Below, piece by piece: positions 20,576 to 28,858 of a DNA stretch of 64,000 nucleotides. Numbering within the stretch: position 1 is the stretch's first letter; each line of letters begins with the position of its first letter. The position numbers and the translations under genes were made by a program. The notes under the pieces are model-generated. The model was not told the DNA's origin. It worked only from the letters and a program-made list of their open reading frames with translations, and did no database searches. Source of the stretch: IDS-8 sp040902105 (GTDB lineage Bacteria; Pseudomonadota; Gammaproteobacteria; Steroidobacterales; Woeseiaceae); contig JBBDXW010000065.1 of the NCBI GenBank assembly GCA_040902105.1, forward strand, positions 14,345 to 78,344. The letters run 5' to 3'.

Positions 20576-20992
20576 TTAGTCCAATATAACGTCGGTCAAC
20601 ACGTCGCGAACCACCTGCGTCGCGATCTCGACCAGCAGAATTTTTCCGGCGACGATAATGCGCTCGTGCCCACCTCTCACCGGCGGCAGCGCCAGGCGCA
20701 GCTCGTAAGGCAGGGCCTGCTTGGCAATGCCCGGCGGGAGCGGTTTGCCGCGGGCGAGATTCTTTGCAATGCCGGGCGGCAGCTCTTTTTGCTTGTGCCC
20801 GCCGTTCCCTTTGCCGTCGTGTTCGCGATGAGACTGATAATGGGCGTAGATGAGGCGGATTTCTTCGTCCGTAAACACCACCTCAACCTCGAGTGAGCCG
20901 TGCTGCGCCGCGCCGACGCCGGTTTCGGCGGATACCGCCGCGCCGGGTCCCAGGATCAGCAGCCCGGCGAGGGAAACAACCGCAATACGCAT
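20576..20992 (-). CDS. CigR/RcnB-like small periplasmic protein
   Basis: This 138-residue protein has a signal peptide (cleavage near AVSAE) and the tandem motif LPPGIAKNLARGKPLPPGIAK that marks the CigR-like family. A final hydrophobic segment (IIVAGKILLVEIATQVVRDVLTD) follows. A His/Lys/Gly-rich linker (HDGKGNGGHKQK) could bind metal, but that is a guess. It precedes the DUF4382 lipoprotein gene in the same unit. The role is unknown. Confidence 0.72.
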   Translation of the reverse strand: MRIAVVSLAGLLILGPGAAVSAETGVGAAQHGSLEVEVVFTDEEIRLIYAHYQSHREHDGKGNGGHKQKELPPGIAKNLARGKPLPPGIAKQALPYELRLALPPVRGGHERIIVAGKILLVEIATQVVRDVLTDVILD

Positions 20993-21171
20993 GATTTAGC
21001 CCCCGGCAAGTGTGAAAGACGGGCTAACTCTAGAGGCTGGCCCGGTCGCGAAATGCGACGCAGTGCACAGATCGGGTGGAGAACCGTGCAATTCCTTGCG
21101 AACTTCGGGGCAAGCCGTCGAGTGACTCAGTCATACTGACTGCGTTTTCGAGACGGCGAAGGAGATTGGCA

Positions 21172-21852
21172 ATGGCCTCGTTGAGCCCACAATCGGTCAC
21201 GATTGACGTTGACGACACCCGGCGCGTCTCCGGGCTGCTGCAGGCGCCGGCCAACGCCCGCGCGTGCTACGTGGTGGCGCATGGAGCCGGCGCGGGCATG
21301 AAGCATCCCTTCATGACGGCCGTGGCGAACGAGCTTGCCGCGCGCGGGATCGCGACGCTGCTGTATCAGTTCCCGTACATGGAGCGAGGCTCGAAGCGGC
21401 CCGACTCTCCGAAGGTTGCGCAGGCCACCGTCCAAGCCGCGGTCATGGAAGCGGCACGCCTCGTTCCGGGACTCGCCCTGTTTGCAGGCGGTAAGTCGTA
21501 TGGCGGCCGAATGACCTCCCAGGCGCAGGCCGGATCGCCGTTGCCCGGCGTCCGCGGCCTCGTGTTTCTCGGCTTTCCGCTGCATCCGCCGGGAAAGCCG
21601 TCAGGCGAGCGCGCCGGGCACCTGTTCGACGTGCGCATCCCGATGCTGTTCCTGCAGGGAGCACGCGACGACTTTGCGGACCTGAAGCTGCTGCGACCGT
21701 TGGTAGAGCGCTTCGGCGAGCGTGCGACGCTCACGTTGTTCGACCATGCCGACCATTCATTTCACGTGCCCGCACGCTCGGGCCGCAAAGACGCGGACGT
21801 GAGACGCGAAATGCTGGATGCGTTGGCGGATTGGATCGATGGGTTGAGCTGA
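21172..21852 (+). CDS. Alpha/beta hydrolase, KANL3/TEX30-like family
   Basis: This 226-residue hydrolase has AHGAGAGMKHPFM (oxyanion region), the nucleophile elbow GGKSYGG, GFPLHPPGKP and the acid/His segment LFDHADHSFHVP. That combination matches the bacterial homologues of TEX30/KANL3, small serine-hydrolase-fold proteins with no firm substrate. ATG 21172 is chosen because AAGGAG lies 7 bases before it; the in-frame upstream extension is low-quality Arg-rich sequence. It is followed by the M1 peptidase gene on the same strand. Confidence 0.82.
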   Translation: MASLSPQSVTIDVDDTRRVSGLLQAPANARACYVVAHGAGAGMKHPFMTAVANELAARGIATLLYQFPYMERGSKRPDSPKVAQATVQAAVMEAARLVPGLALFAGGKSYGGRMTSQAQAGSPLPGVRGLVFLGFPLHPPGKPSGERAGHLFDVRIPMLFLQGARDDFADLKLLRPLVERFGERATLTLFDHADHSFHVPARSGRKDADVRREMLDALADWIDGLS

Positions 21853-21930
21853 CCGGAGGATTCGCCGTCCCGGCACGCGTTGGTATCGGCTAAGGTATAT
21901 TGGGCTTCCTTTTTTCGACCGGTTCTGCCC

Positions 21931-24606
21931 ATGTTCCACGCTCGTGCCCGCAACTGCGCATTCCTTGCCTCGATAATTCTTGTCTGCCCCCTTGCATCGT
22001 GTCAGCAGGACAACGGCTCTCAACCCACCAGCGATACGCCAGTAGCCGCGGCCCGGAAGGATGCCGATGCGCTGGAGTACGTTACGGCTGACCGGCGCAA
22101 ACAGCGCCTATCCGGGGTTGAATACGATCTGAACATCGATCTGCAGGGCGGTGTGGATGTATTCGCGGGAGAAGCCAGCATTCGCTATGAGCTGACCGGT
22201 GCCGATGCCGACCTGACTCTTGATTTCGCTGGCGGGACCGTGCGCGAACTGCGGATCAACGACGCAACGGTCCCGGTCACCTACAACGGCGCGTTCCTGA
22301 CGCTGCCGGCGCAGGCACTCCGCGAAGGCAGCAATTCAGTTTTTGTCGCTTACGAACACGCGTTCGGCGAAGACGGGACCGGGCTGCACCGGTTTGTCGA
22401 CCCGGAGGATCATCGAACCTATCTGTACACCTATTTGTGGCCCTACTATGCGAACCGGGTGTTCCCATCGTTCGACCAACCCAATCTCAAGGCAAAAATA
22501 ACGCTGACGGTGACGGCTCCGGAAGACTGGATCGTCGTCTCGACGAGCACCGGCGAAAAACATGAGGCGGACAGCGGCACGGCCCGCTGGCAGTTCGGCA
22601 CCACGCCGGAGATTTCGACTTATGCTTTTTCCCTGCACGCCGGCCCGTACCGGATCTGGGAGGACACCGCCGACGGCATGCCAATCCGGCTCATGGCGCG
22701 TCAGTCGCTGGCGGAATTTGTTGCCGTGGACGAGTGGCTGGAGATCACGAAACGGGGTCTCGCGTACTACGGCAAGTACTTCGATATCCCTTACGCATTT
22801 CACAAGTACGACCAACTGATCGTTCCCGATTTCAACATCGGCGCGATGGAGAACATCGCTGCGGTTACCTTCACTGAAAAATACGTGCAACGGCAACCGA
22901 GCGATCGTTCAGAACGCGAGGATCGCGCCAGCGTCATCCTCCACGAAATGGCGCATATGTGGTTCGGCAACCTGGTCACGCATGACTGGTGGAACGGTCT
23001 GTGGCTGAACGAGAGTTTTGCAACGCAGATGGCGGCCATGGCAATGCTCGAAACGACCACATTCAAGGACACCTGGCATGGCTTTTTCACGAATGCCAAA
23101 CAAGCAGCGTACGCGCGCGATGGTCAGGTGACGACACATCCTATCGAAATGCCGATCGACAGCACGAATGATTTCTTCACGGTTTTCGACGCAATCACCT
23201 ATCAGAAAGGCTCATCGGTACTCAAACAACTTGCGCACTACACCGGCGAGGAAGGCTATCGGCGCGGCGTGTCCGCGTACCTGAAGGAGTTTTCCTACAA
23301 TACAACCGAGCTGTCGGATTTCATCGGTCACATCGAGACCAGCACCGGCGTTGATCTCGGACAATGGACGGATGACTGGTTGTACAAAGCTGGCTATAAC
23401 ACGCTGAGCACCAGCATCGTATGCGATTCCAAGCGGCTGCAGGAGATCCGCATCACGCAGACAGCGCCGGACAACAACCCGTATCTGCGCACGCACCAGA
23501 CGGAGGTGGCGCTGTATTCGCTCGACGAAAACCGCACACCCGTCACCATTGACGTAATCACGGCCGAGATTTCGCGGGCGGTCACCGTGGTGGAGGGGAC
23601 GGTTGACCAGCCATGCCCGGCGCTGGTCAATCCCAATTTCAACGACTGGACGTTTGCAAAGCTCGCGTTGGATGACCAGTCCGCACAGGTCCTGCGGCAG
23701 TCGCTCGGCAAACTGCCGGAACCGCTGGACCGGTCGATGTTCCTGGCCGCGCTGTTTGATCGCGCCATGGCAGGTGATATGCCGATCGCTGACTATGTCG
23801 ACCAGGCGATCGGCCTCGCGGAGACCGAAGACAACATCCGGGTTCAGCAACAGATTTCCGGGACGCTCATTGCGGCAGCCGACATGATGCAGCGCCTGCG
23901 GCCCGAAACCGACGCTGCGCTCGCCCGCTTGCTGCCGGCTCTCGAGGCGATGAGTCTGCAACAGGCGGGCAGCGCGGCTGGCAACGATCTCAAGCGCACC
24001 GGCCTGAATACCTTCCTTGGTGTGGTGGCAAGCGAAGACGGCCTGAAAACGGTCGGCAACCTGCTCGACGGCACGGCGCAGATTCCCGGTATCGAGATCT
24101 CGCCAGACCTGCGCTGGAGGCTGCTCACGATCCTGAGCGCCGCCGACGCAGAGGGCGTGGACGAGCGGCTGAAACTCGAGCGCGCGTCCGACCCTTCCGA
24201 TTTCGGCGCCAAGAGCGCGCTGACCGCGGCGGCGGCCCGGCCCGATCCTGCCAACAAGTCAGCGTGGCTGGCGGAACTGCAAAATCCGGAGACTGTCACC
24301 GGTCTCGCGCGGCAACGCGCAGTGATGGCCGGATTGTTTCCCGCCAGCCAGACGGACTGGCAGCTGCAGAGTCTTGACCAGGTGCTGGCTGCGCTGCCTG
24401 ACCTGAGCGAGACCGCCGATCCCTACTTCATGGCGAGCTATGCGAGTGTGTTATTGACCCCGATGTGTCGGCCGCAAAGCGTGGCCATCCTGCAAGCGGC
24501 GATTGCTGAACAGTCGGACCGACTGAAAAGCACGCCGCTGCGATTCCTCCGGGAGGCTCACCAGGCCGACCGTGAATGCCTGGCGCTGCGGAGTGCTCAA
24601 GGCTGA
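21931..24606 (+). CDS. M1 family zinc aminopeptidase, lipoprotein
   Basis: This 891-residue M1 peptidase has a lipoprotein signal (VCPLASC, Cys24), the exopeptidase motif GAMEN at 304-308, and the zinc site HEMAH at 338-342 with Glu361 in NESFA (H-E-x2-H-x18-E). An ERAP1-like helical C-domain follows. It removes N-terminal residues from peptides, here probably in the periplasm. ATG 21931 is preferred to the upstream TTG 21880 because it gives a proper signal peptide, although no strong Shine-Dalgarno is seen. A 115-bp piece of its 3' part recurs at 28731. Confidence 0.92.
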   Translation: MFHARARNCAFLASIILVCPLASCQQDNGSQPTSDTPVAAARKDADALEYVTADRRKQRLSGVEYDLNIDLQGGVDVFAGEASIRYELTGADADLTLDFAGGTVRELRINDATVPVTYNGAFLTLPAQALREGSNSVFVAYEHAFGEDGTGLHRFVDPEDHRTYLYTYLWPYYANRVFPSFDQPNLKAKITLTVTAPEDWIVVSTSTGEKHEADSGTARWQFGTTPEISTYAFSLHAGPYRIWEDTADGMPIRLMARQSLAEFVAVDEWLEITKRGLAYYGKYFDIPYAFHKYDQLIVPDFNIGAMENIAAVTFTEKYVQRQPSDRSEREDRASVILHEMAHMWFGNLVTHDWWNGLWLNESFATQMAAMAMLETTTFKDTWHGFFTNAKQAAYARDGQVTTHPIEMPIDSTNDFFTVFDAITYQKGSSVLKQLAHYTGEEGYRRGVSAYLKEFSYNTTELSDFIGHIETSTGVDLGQWTDDWLYKAGYNTLSTSIVCDSKRLQEIRITQTAPDNNPYLRTHQTEVALYSLDENRTPVTIDVITAEISRAVTVVEGTVDQPCPALVNPNFNDWTFAKLALDDQSAQVLRQSLGKLPEPLDRSMFLAALFDRAMAGDMPIADYVDQAIGLAETEDNIRVQQQISGTLIAAADMMQRLRPETDAALARLLPALEAMSLQQAGSAAGNDLKRTGLNTFLGVVASEDGLKTVGNLLDGTAQIPGIEISPDLRWRLLTILSAADAEGVDERLKLERASDPSDFGAKSALTAAAARPDPANKSAWLAELQNPETVTGLARQRAVMAGLFPASQTDWQLQSLDQVLAALPDLSETADPYFMASYASVLLTPMCRPQSVAILQAAIAEQSDRLKSTPLRFLREAHQADRECLALRSAQG

Positions 24607-24654
24607 GGCGCGATCCGGGCAACGCGTTGTGCCAACGACAAGCAAGGAGGTTCC

Positions 24655-25323
24655 ATGAGCGCACATACGATAGTGATCACCGGCGCGAACCGCGGCATTG
24701 GCCTGGCGATGGCCCGCATCTACCGGGGACGCGACGATCGCGTCATTGCACTGTGCCGGCGCGCCAGCGATGCGTTGCGTGACTGCGGTGCCGAGATCAT
24801 GGACGACGTGGACGTCACCTCCACGGAAGCTCTGCAGCGAGCCGCCACGATGGTCGACAACGTGGACGTGCTGATCGCAAATGCAGGGGTGCTGAGCAAC
24901 GAGCCCTTTGCGAGCGTCGCCGAGGCGCGTGATCGCATCGAGCGGCAGTTCACCGTCAATGCGCTCGGGCCGCTGCTGACTGTCCATGCCTTTGCGGACA
25001 AGCTCGCATCCGGCACGAAGATCGCGCTGATCACGAGCCGCATGGGGTCGATCGCGGACAACAGCTCCGGCGGCAGTTACGGCTACAGAATGTCCAAGGC
25101 CGCCCTGAATGCGGCCGGCCGGTCACTGGCAATCGACCTGGCGCCGCGCGGCATCGCGGTTGGCCTCCTGCATCCCGGCTACGTGCGTACGGACATGACC
25201 GGCGGCAGGGGCAACGTCGAGCCATCCGAGGCCGGGGCGATGCTGGTGGAAAGAATCGACGCGCTGAATACCGCGAACAGCGGCACCTTCAGGCACGCCG
25301 ACGGCGAAGGGCTACCCTGGTAG
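24655..25323 (+). CDS. SDR family NAD(P)-dependent oxidoreductase
   Basis: This 222-residue classical short-chain dehydrogenase has the cofactor motif TGANRGIG (residues 9-16), NAG at the adenine site, and the catalytic S-Y-K set (TSRMGS, YGYRMSKAA). AAGGAGG precedes the ATG by a few bases. Sniffer/CsgA-type short SDRs are the closest look-alikes. It follows the M1 peptidase by 48 bases. The substrate is not predictable. Confidence 0.87.
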   Translation: MSAHTIVITGANRGIGLAMARIYRGRDDRVIALCRRASDALRDCGAEIMDDVDVTSTEALQRAATMVDNVDVLIANAGVLSNEPFASVAEARDRIERQFTVNALGPLLTVHAFADKLASGTKIALITSRMGSIADNSSGGSYGYRMSKAALNAAGRSLAIDLAPRGIAVGLLHPGYVRTDMTGGRGNVEPSEAGAMLVERIDALNTANSGTFRHADGEGLPW

Positions 25324-25730
25324 TTAGGATTTCCGGACCGTTTCCCCCGACGGATTGCCAATTCGCAGGTTCAAGCGCTACAGAGCGGACACTATTCCAA
25401 GACATTGAGCACCGCAAACGCCCCCCGTTCCCGACCATGCTCACATGGACGCTTCGCACCAGTGCATCAACGAGCCATTAGAAGTTATGCCCCGTCGTTC
25501 CTGCGAGTGCGCTTGTAGTTTGGATCACTCCTACGATACCGGCCGACTTAGGTGTCGCTTGGCAATATGTCTCATGGCCGACCGTGATCTTGGACCAAGG
25601 CTCGGGGACGTGGTCTTCTCAGCCCTCACCACGTCACAGCGACGATCATAGGCTGCCGAGCCTCAGATCTAAATTGAAGTACAGCGGCAACGCAGTGGCA
25701 AAGGCAGCATCCTGAAAGTCCGAGATTCCA
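25324..25730. other. Non-coding junction before the IS481 relic
   Basis: No coding frame or recognisable IS left end is visible in these roughly 400 bases. The sequence is probably degraded. It separates the last intact chromosomal gene from the truncated transposase. Confidence 0.4.
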
Positions 25731-26429
25731 CTGACCATCTCGGATTTTGCCAGCCGTTATCTGATTGCCTGCGACGCGCTGTCGACTACCGCCGAAGCCT
25801 ATGCCTTTCGGGTGTTCGAGCGGGCCTTCAAGGATTTCGGACTGCCCAAGGCCATCCGCACCGACAACGGCATTCCTTTCTCATGCGCCAACGCCCTGTT
25901 TGGCCTCAGCCGACTCTCGGTATGGTGGCTGCGTTTGGGCATCGACATCGAACGCATCGCACCGGGACACCCGGAACAAAACGGTCGCCACGAACGTATG
26001 CACCTGACCTTGAAAATCGAAGCCACCAAGCCCGCCGCCGACAACTTCCTGCAGCAACAGGCCCGCTTCGATGACTTCATCGACGGCTACAACAATGATC
26101 GGCCCCATCAGGCACTGAACATGAAGTATCCGGCAGAATGCTATAAGACCTCATCCACGTCTTACGCTGGCCTCGAGGAACTCGACTATCCGTTCCATGA
26201 TCGCACCGTCACCGTGACCCGATGTGGACGCATCTGTTTCGGACGGCGAAAGATCAACTTGAGCACCGTCTTCGCCGGCCAAAACGTCGGAGTAAAACAA
26301 GTCAGTGAGCAGATCTGGCTCGTCAGCTTCATGCAATACGATCTCGGATACTTCGATCACGAGACCTGCCGCCTGGAGCCCGTCGACAACCCGTTCAGCG
26401 CAAAAGTGTTACCTATGTCTCCGGTATAA
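25731..26429 (+). pseudogene. IS481-family transposase, 5'-truncated relic
   Basis: The readable frame begins at a CTG codon at 25731, with an in-frame TGA at 25713, so the start and the N-terminal HTH are lost. What remains is the integrase core: ISDFASRYLIACDAL, then RTDNGIPF with the second catalytic Asp, GIDIERIAPGHPEQNGRHE with the catalytic Glu, and the C-terminal domain of IS481 transposases (NNDRPHQALNMKYPAE). Roughly a third to a half of the usual length is missing. The frame is otherwise intact, so the truncation may be fairly recent. Confidence 0.88.
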
Positions 26430-26462
26430 TCTGTTACCCATGTCCCCGGAACGGACCTGACA
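26416..26462 (+). repeat. Right end of the IS481-family relic
   Basis: The transposase stop is embedded in the terminal sequence, which contains CCATGTCCCCGGAACGGACC and ends ...CTGACA near 26462. This is the usual IS481-type end carrying repeated ATGT-(C/T)-CCGG motifs. No matching left end is found upstream. A diverged solo copy of this end occurs at 34721-34763. Confidence 0.7.
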
Positions 26463-26467
26463 GGATT

Positions 26468-26500
26468 GGTGGCCAGGGGCGGAATCGAACCACCGACACG
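26468..26500 (-). other. tRNA-Phe-like 3' fragment (att-like site)
   Basis: On the minus strand these 33 bases read as the 3' end of a tRNA: half of the variable loop (GTGTC), a T-arm with GGTTCGATTCC, an acceptor strand CCTGGCC and the encoded ACCA. The match to proteobacterial tRNA-Phe is by eye. Upstream bases diverge immediately, with no anticodon arm, so this is not a tRNA gene. Such 3' tRNA copies are what site-specific integration leaves at the far end of an island. It lies 5 bp from the IS481 end and 8 bp from the cls-like stop. Confidence 0.7.
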
Positions 26501-26508
26501 TCACTCGA

Positions 26509-27762
26509 TCAAAGCATCTCGTTGAACAGGTAATACATATTGTCGATCAGCTTGTGGCTCCAATTGCGCTTGTGCCAGGCTTCCAGCTTGAGCTCCTGAC
26601 AATGCGGAGCGTACCTCTCGAATATCGCGTCAAGCCGCTTTGCGGTGGTAGCGTCCTTGAAGCCGAGCGTGATCTCATCATTGATTTCGAACGAACGATC
26701 GTCGAAATTCGCAGAGCCCACGGTGCACCACACACCGTCGACAGTCATCACCTTCTGATGCAACAGAGTCGATGGGTACTCGAAAAGCCTTACGCCACAG
26801 CTTAGCAGCTTCTCGAAGTTGCGATGTCCCGCATGCTGCACCATCGGATTGTCGGAGCCGCTTGTAGAAGGCATCAACACCCGAACGTCAACTCCGCGCG
26901 TAACGGCTTTGCCGAATGCGTCGATTGCCTCGGGCTCTGGGATGAAGTACGGATTCTGGATCCAGATTCGCTGCTTTGCGCAGCAAATTGCCGTGTGGTG
27001 CAGGATCTTAACCGCGGGCGCAGAGCCCTCCGGCTTCACGTACGCCGCGTGGACGGTAATCGCGCCCGCGCGTTCCAGGCGCGGGAACACGTCGTCCCCC
27101 ATGAACAGCTCGCCGGTCTGTCCCACCCAATTCTCGCTGAACGCCGCCTGCACGCTGTTGACGATCGGCCCGCGCAGCCGGACGCTCACGTCTGCAAAGT
27201 GTTCCTTATCCTCGGCGTTCCCAAGCCAGGCATCGACGATGCAATGGCCACCAACCAACGCTACACGACCATCGAGCACGACGAGCTTCCGGTGATCGCG
27301 CTCGTTCATCACTCCGAGATTACGGATGTGCCATTTGTGAAACTTGACCAGCGTGCAGCCCGAGGCCTTGAGCCGCTGCTCGGCGGACTTGCCCATCTTC
27401 TTCGACCCGGTCGCATCGAGCAGAACGCGTACTTTCACACCTGCGCGGGCTTTGGTAGATAGCGCGTCAGCCACACGTTGGCCCAGCACGCCCTCTTTCC
27501 ACAAGAAGCTCTCGAAATGAACTGAGTGCTGCGCGGCAGCAATCTCGTCAATTAGCACGTCGAAGAAGGTGCCGTTCTCGAAAACTTCGACGCTATTGCC
27601 TTCCACCGCCGAGCTGAGACTAAGACCCGCGAGGGACGGGATCAGATCTTCGATGGAGTCGTGGCATTCGACACGCAGAGTCGGATTACGGTGGCGCTTC
27701 ATCGACCAGATGACCACCCCGAAGAAAATGAAGATTCCAACAATGAAAAGTAGCGCGATCAC
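26509..27762 (-). CDS. Cardiolipin synthase / phospholipase D-like protein
   Basis: This 417-residue inner-membrane protein has one N-terminal transmembrane segment (residues 1-20) and two PLD domains. The HKD motifs are HRKLVVLDG and HQKVMTVDG, each followed by the conserved glycine/serine/asparagine positions (GGHCIVD, GSANFDDRS). The organisation fits ClsB-type enzymes that make cardiolipin from phosphatidylglycerol. Its stop codon lies 8 bp from the tRNA-like fragment, so it may be the first gene of an acquired island. No neighbour on the same strand suggests an operon. Confidence 0.87.
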   Translation of the reverse strand: MIALLFIVGIFIFFGVVIWSMKRHRNPTLRVECHDSIEDLIPSLAGLSLSSAVEGNSVEVFENGTFFDVLIDEIAAAQHSVHFESFLWKEGVLGQRVADALSTKARAGVKVRVLLDATGSKKMGKSAEQRLKASGCTLVKFHKWHIRNLGVMNERDHRKLVVLDGRVALVGGHCIVDAWLGNAEDKEHFADVSVRLRGPIVNSVQAAFSENWVGQTGELFMGDDVFPRLERAGAITVHAAYVKPEGSAPAVKILHHTAICCAKQRIWIQNPYFIPEPEAIDAFGKAVTRGVDVRVLMPSTSGSDNPMVQHAGHRNFEKLLSCGVRLFEYPSTLLHQKVMTVDGVWCTVGSANFDDRSFEINDEITLGFKDATTAKRLDAIFERYAPHCQELKLEAWHKRNWSHKLIDNMYYLFNEML

Positions 27763-28041
27763 AGCGACAGTCTAGACTATTGCTTCCCTCATACTCGTGT
27801 CAGCCGCCGGAGTGATCGCGTGTCATGACTGGTTCTAGCTCTTAGATTATTCGTATTGGCCGGCCACGCTTTAGCCCGACTCCGAAAACGCATGGATTCC
27901 CCACCGGGTTCGTCGGCTTTTTTGCTCGCAATCAACCAATTGTGACCTATTTCATGGAGGATTCCGACGTGCAAATCCACTATACGCCGCTCGCGCACCT
28001 GGCCGCCTGCCGTATGAATGGCCGCAATTCGGGAGTCCCCA

Positions 28042-28221
28042 ATGACTGAAGATACTGACGAAACTGCTGAACTGGTCCTGATGTCGACCGTACAGTTGAA
28101 GCGCCTTTTGAAGCCTGGAGAGGACGTTGCAGAGGCAGTCGCCGAGGTTGAAATAAAGGTGCCTGCTGCGGATCCGAAAAAGGATTCTGGCGGCGGCTTC
28201 GATCCTTACAATCGGGGTTGA
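28042..28221 (+). CDS. Small hypothetical protein
   Basis: This 59-residue frame begins at ATG 28042 with GGGAG 6 bases upstream. It is acidic and helical at the N-terminus and ends in a Gly-rich FDPYNRG tail. The D/G-rich ending with F-(D/N)-P-Y-N resembles small proteobacterial proteins of unknown role. I cannot assign a function. Confidence 0.45.
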   Translation: MTEDTDETAELVLMSTVQLKRLLKPGEDVAEAVAEVEIKVPAADPKKDSGGGFDPYNRG

Positions 28222-28730
28222 CCGTCAGAAAATTGTTAGTGTCGCACCTGTGCTGTACTCCGAATCCGAACAGGCGTGGCTGGAGGCTGCGGCAGAGCTG
28301 GTGCACGTGCACACTCGCAAACCCGCTGACGTGTCTGCCGTTTCGAGCCAAGCCAGAGCCGCTTCCGAGTTGCTGATTTGCCCCCCATACCAGTCCTGTC
28401 AAACTCTGGCAGCCAGATCAGGATCAACAAGCAGGGCTTCTATGTAGGAGCGGCAGAGCATGGGCGAATTCTCGCTACATTTCCGCCCAATTCCAGCCGC
28501 ATTAATCGAGATTTTGCCGGCTTTTGCTCCGCTCCCTGTCCATCAATTCCCGGAACATGTCGCGAGCCTGTTCAAGATGAACCGTAGCCGAGTCAGCCGC
28601 AAAGGTAATGCTGTCGTCCGTATCGTCGTGGCACGCGATCAAGGTCACTGCACCCAGGGCCCAGCGAATCGTGCAAGCTCATCTCGCTCATGACCGTAAC
28701 CGGCGCACGGCGGATGACGGCATGCTGTCC
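28222..28730. other. Gene-poor stretch
   Basis: No frame here has convincing coding character; the overlapping open frames lack ribosome-binding sites and recognisable motifs. It leads into a fragment of the M1 peptidase gene and is probably the scar of rearrangements. Confidence 0.4.
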
Positions 28731-28845
28731 GCGCTGCCTGACCTGAGCGAGACCGCCGATCCTTACTTCATGGCGAGCTACGCGAGTGTGTTGCTGACCC
28801 CGAGGTGTCGGCCGGAAAGCGTGGCCATCCTGCAGGCGGCGATTG
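28731..28845 (+). pseudogene. Fragment of an M1 aminopeptidase gene
   Basis: These 115 bases match 24391-24505 in the M1 peptidase gene with 7 differences, 5 of them synonymous. The encoded piece runs from ALPDLSETADPYFMASYAS to ILQAAI and has no start, no zinc site and no neighbouring homology. It lies 13 bp from the stop of the opposing SpdH-like gene. The synonymous bias suggests it came from a once-functional paralogue rather than a recent copy of this allele. Confidence 0.85.
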
Positions 28846-28858
28846 AGATTGCGCCGCC

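Noticed and set aside
25445..25651. A 68-residue frame upstream of the IS481 relic
   Set aside because: The composition is not coding-like and no homology is recognisable.
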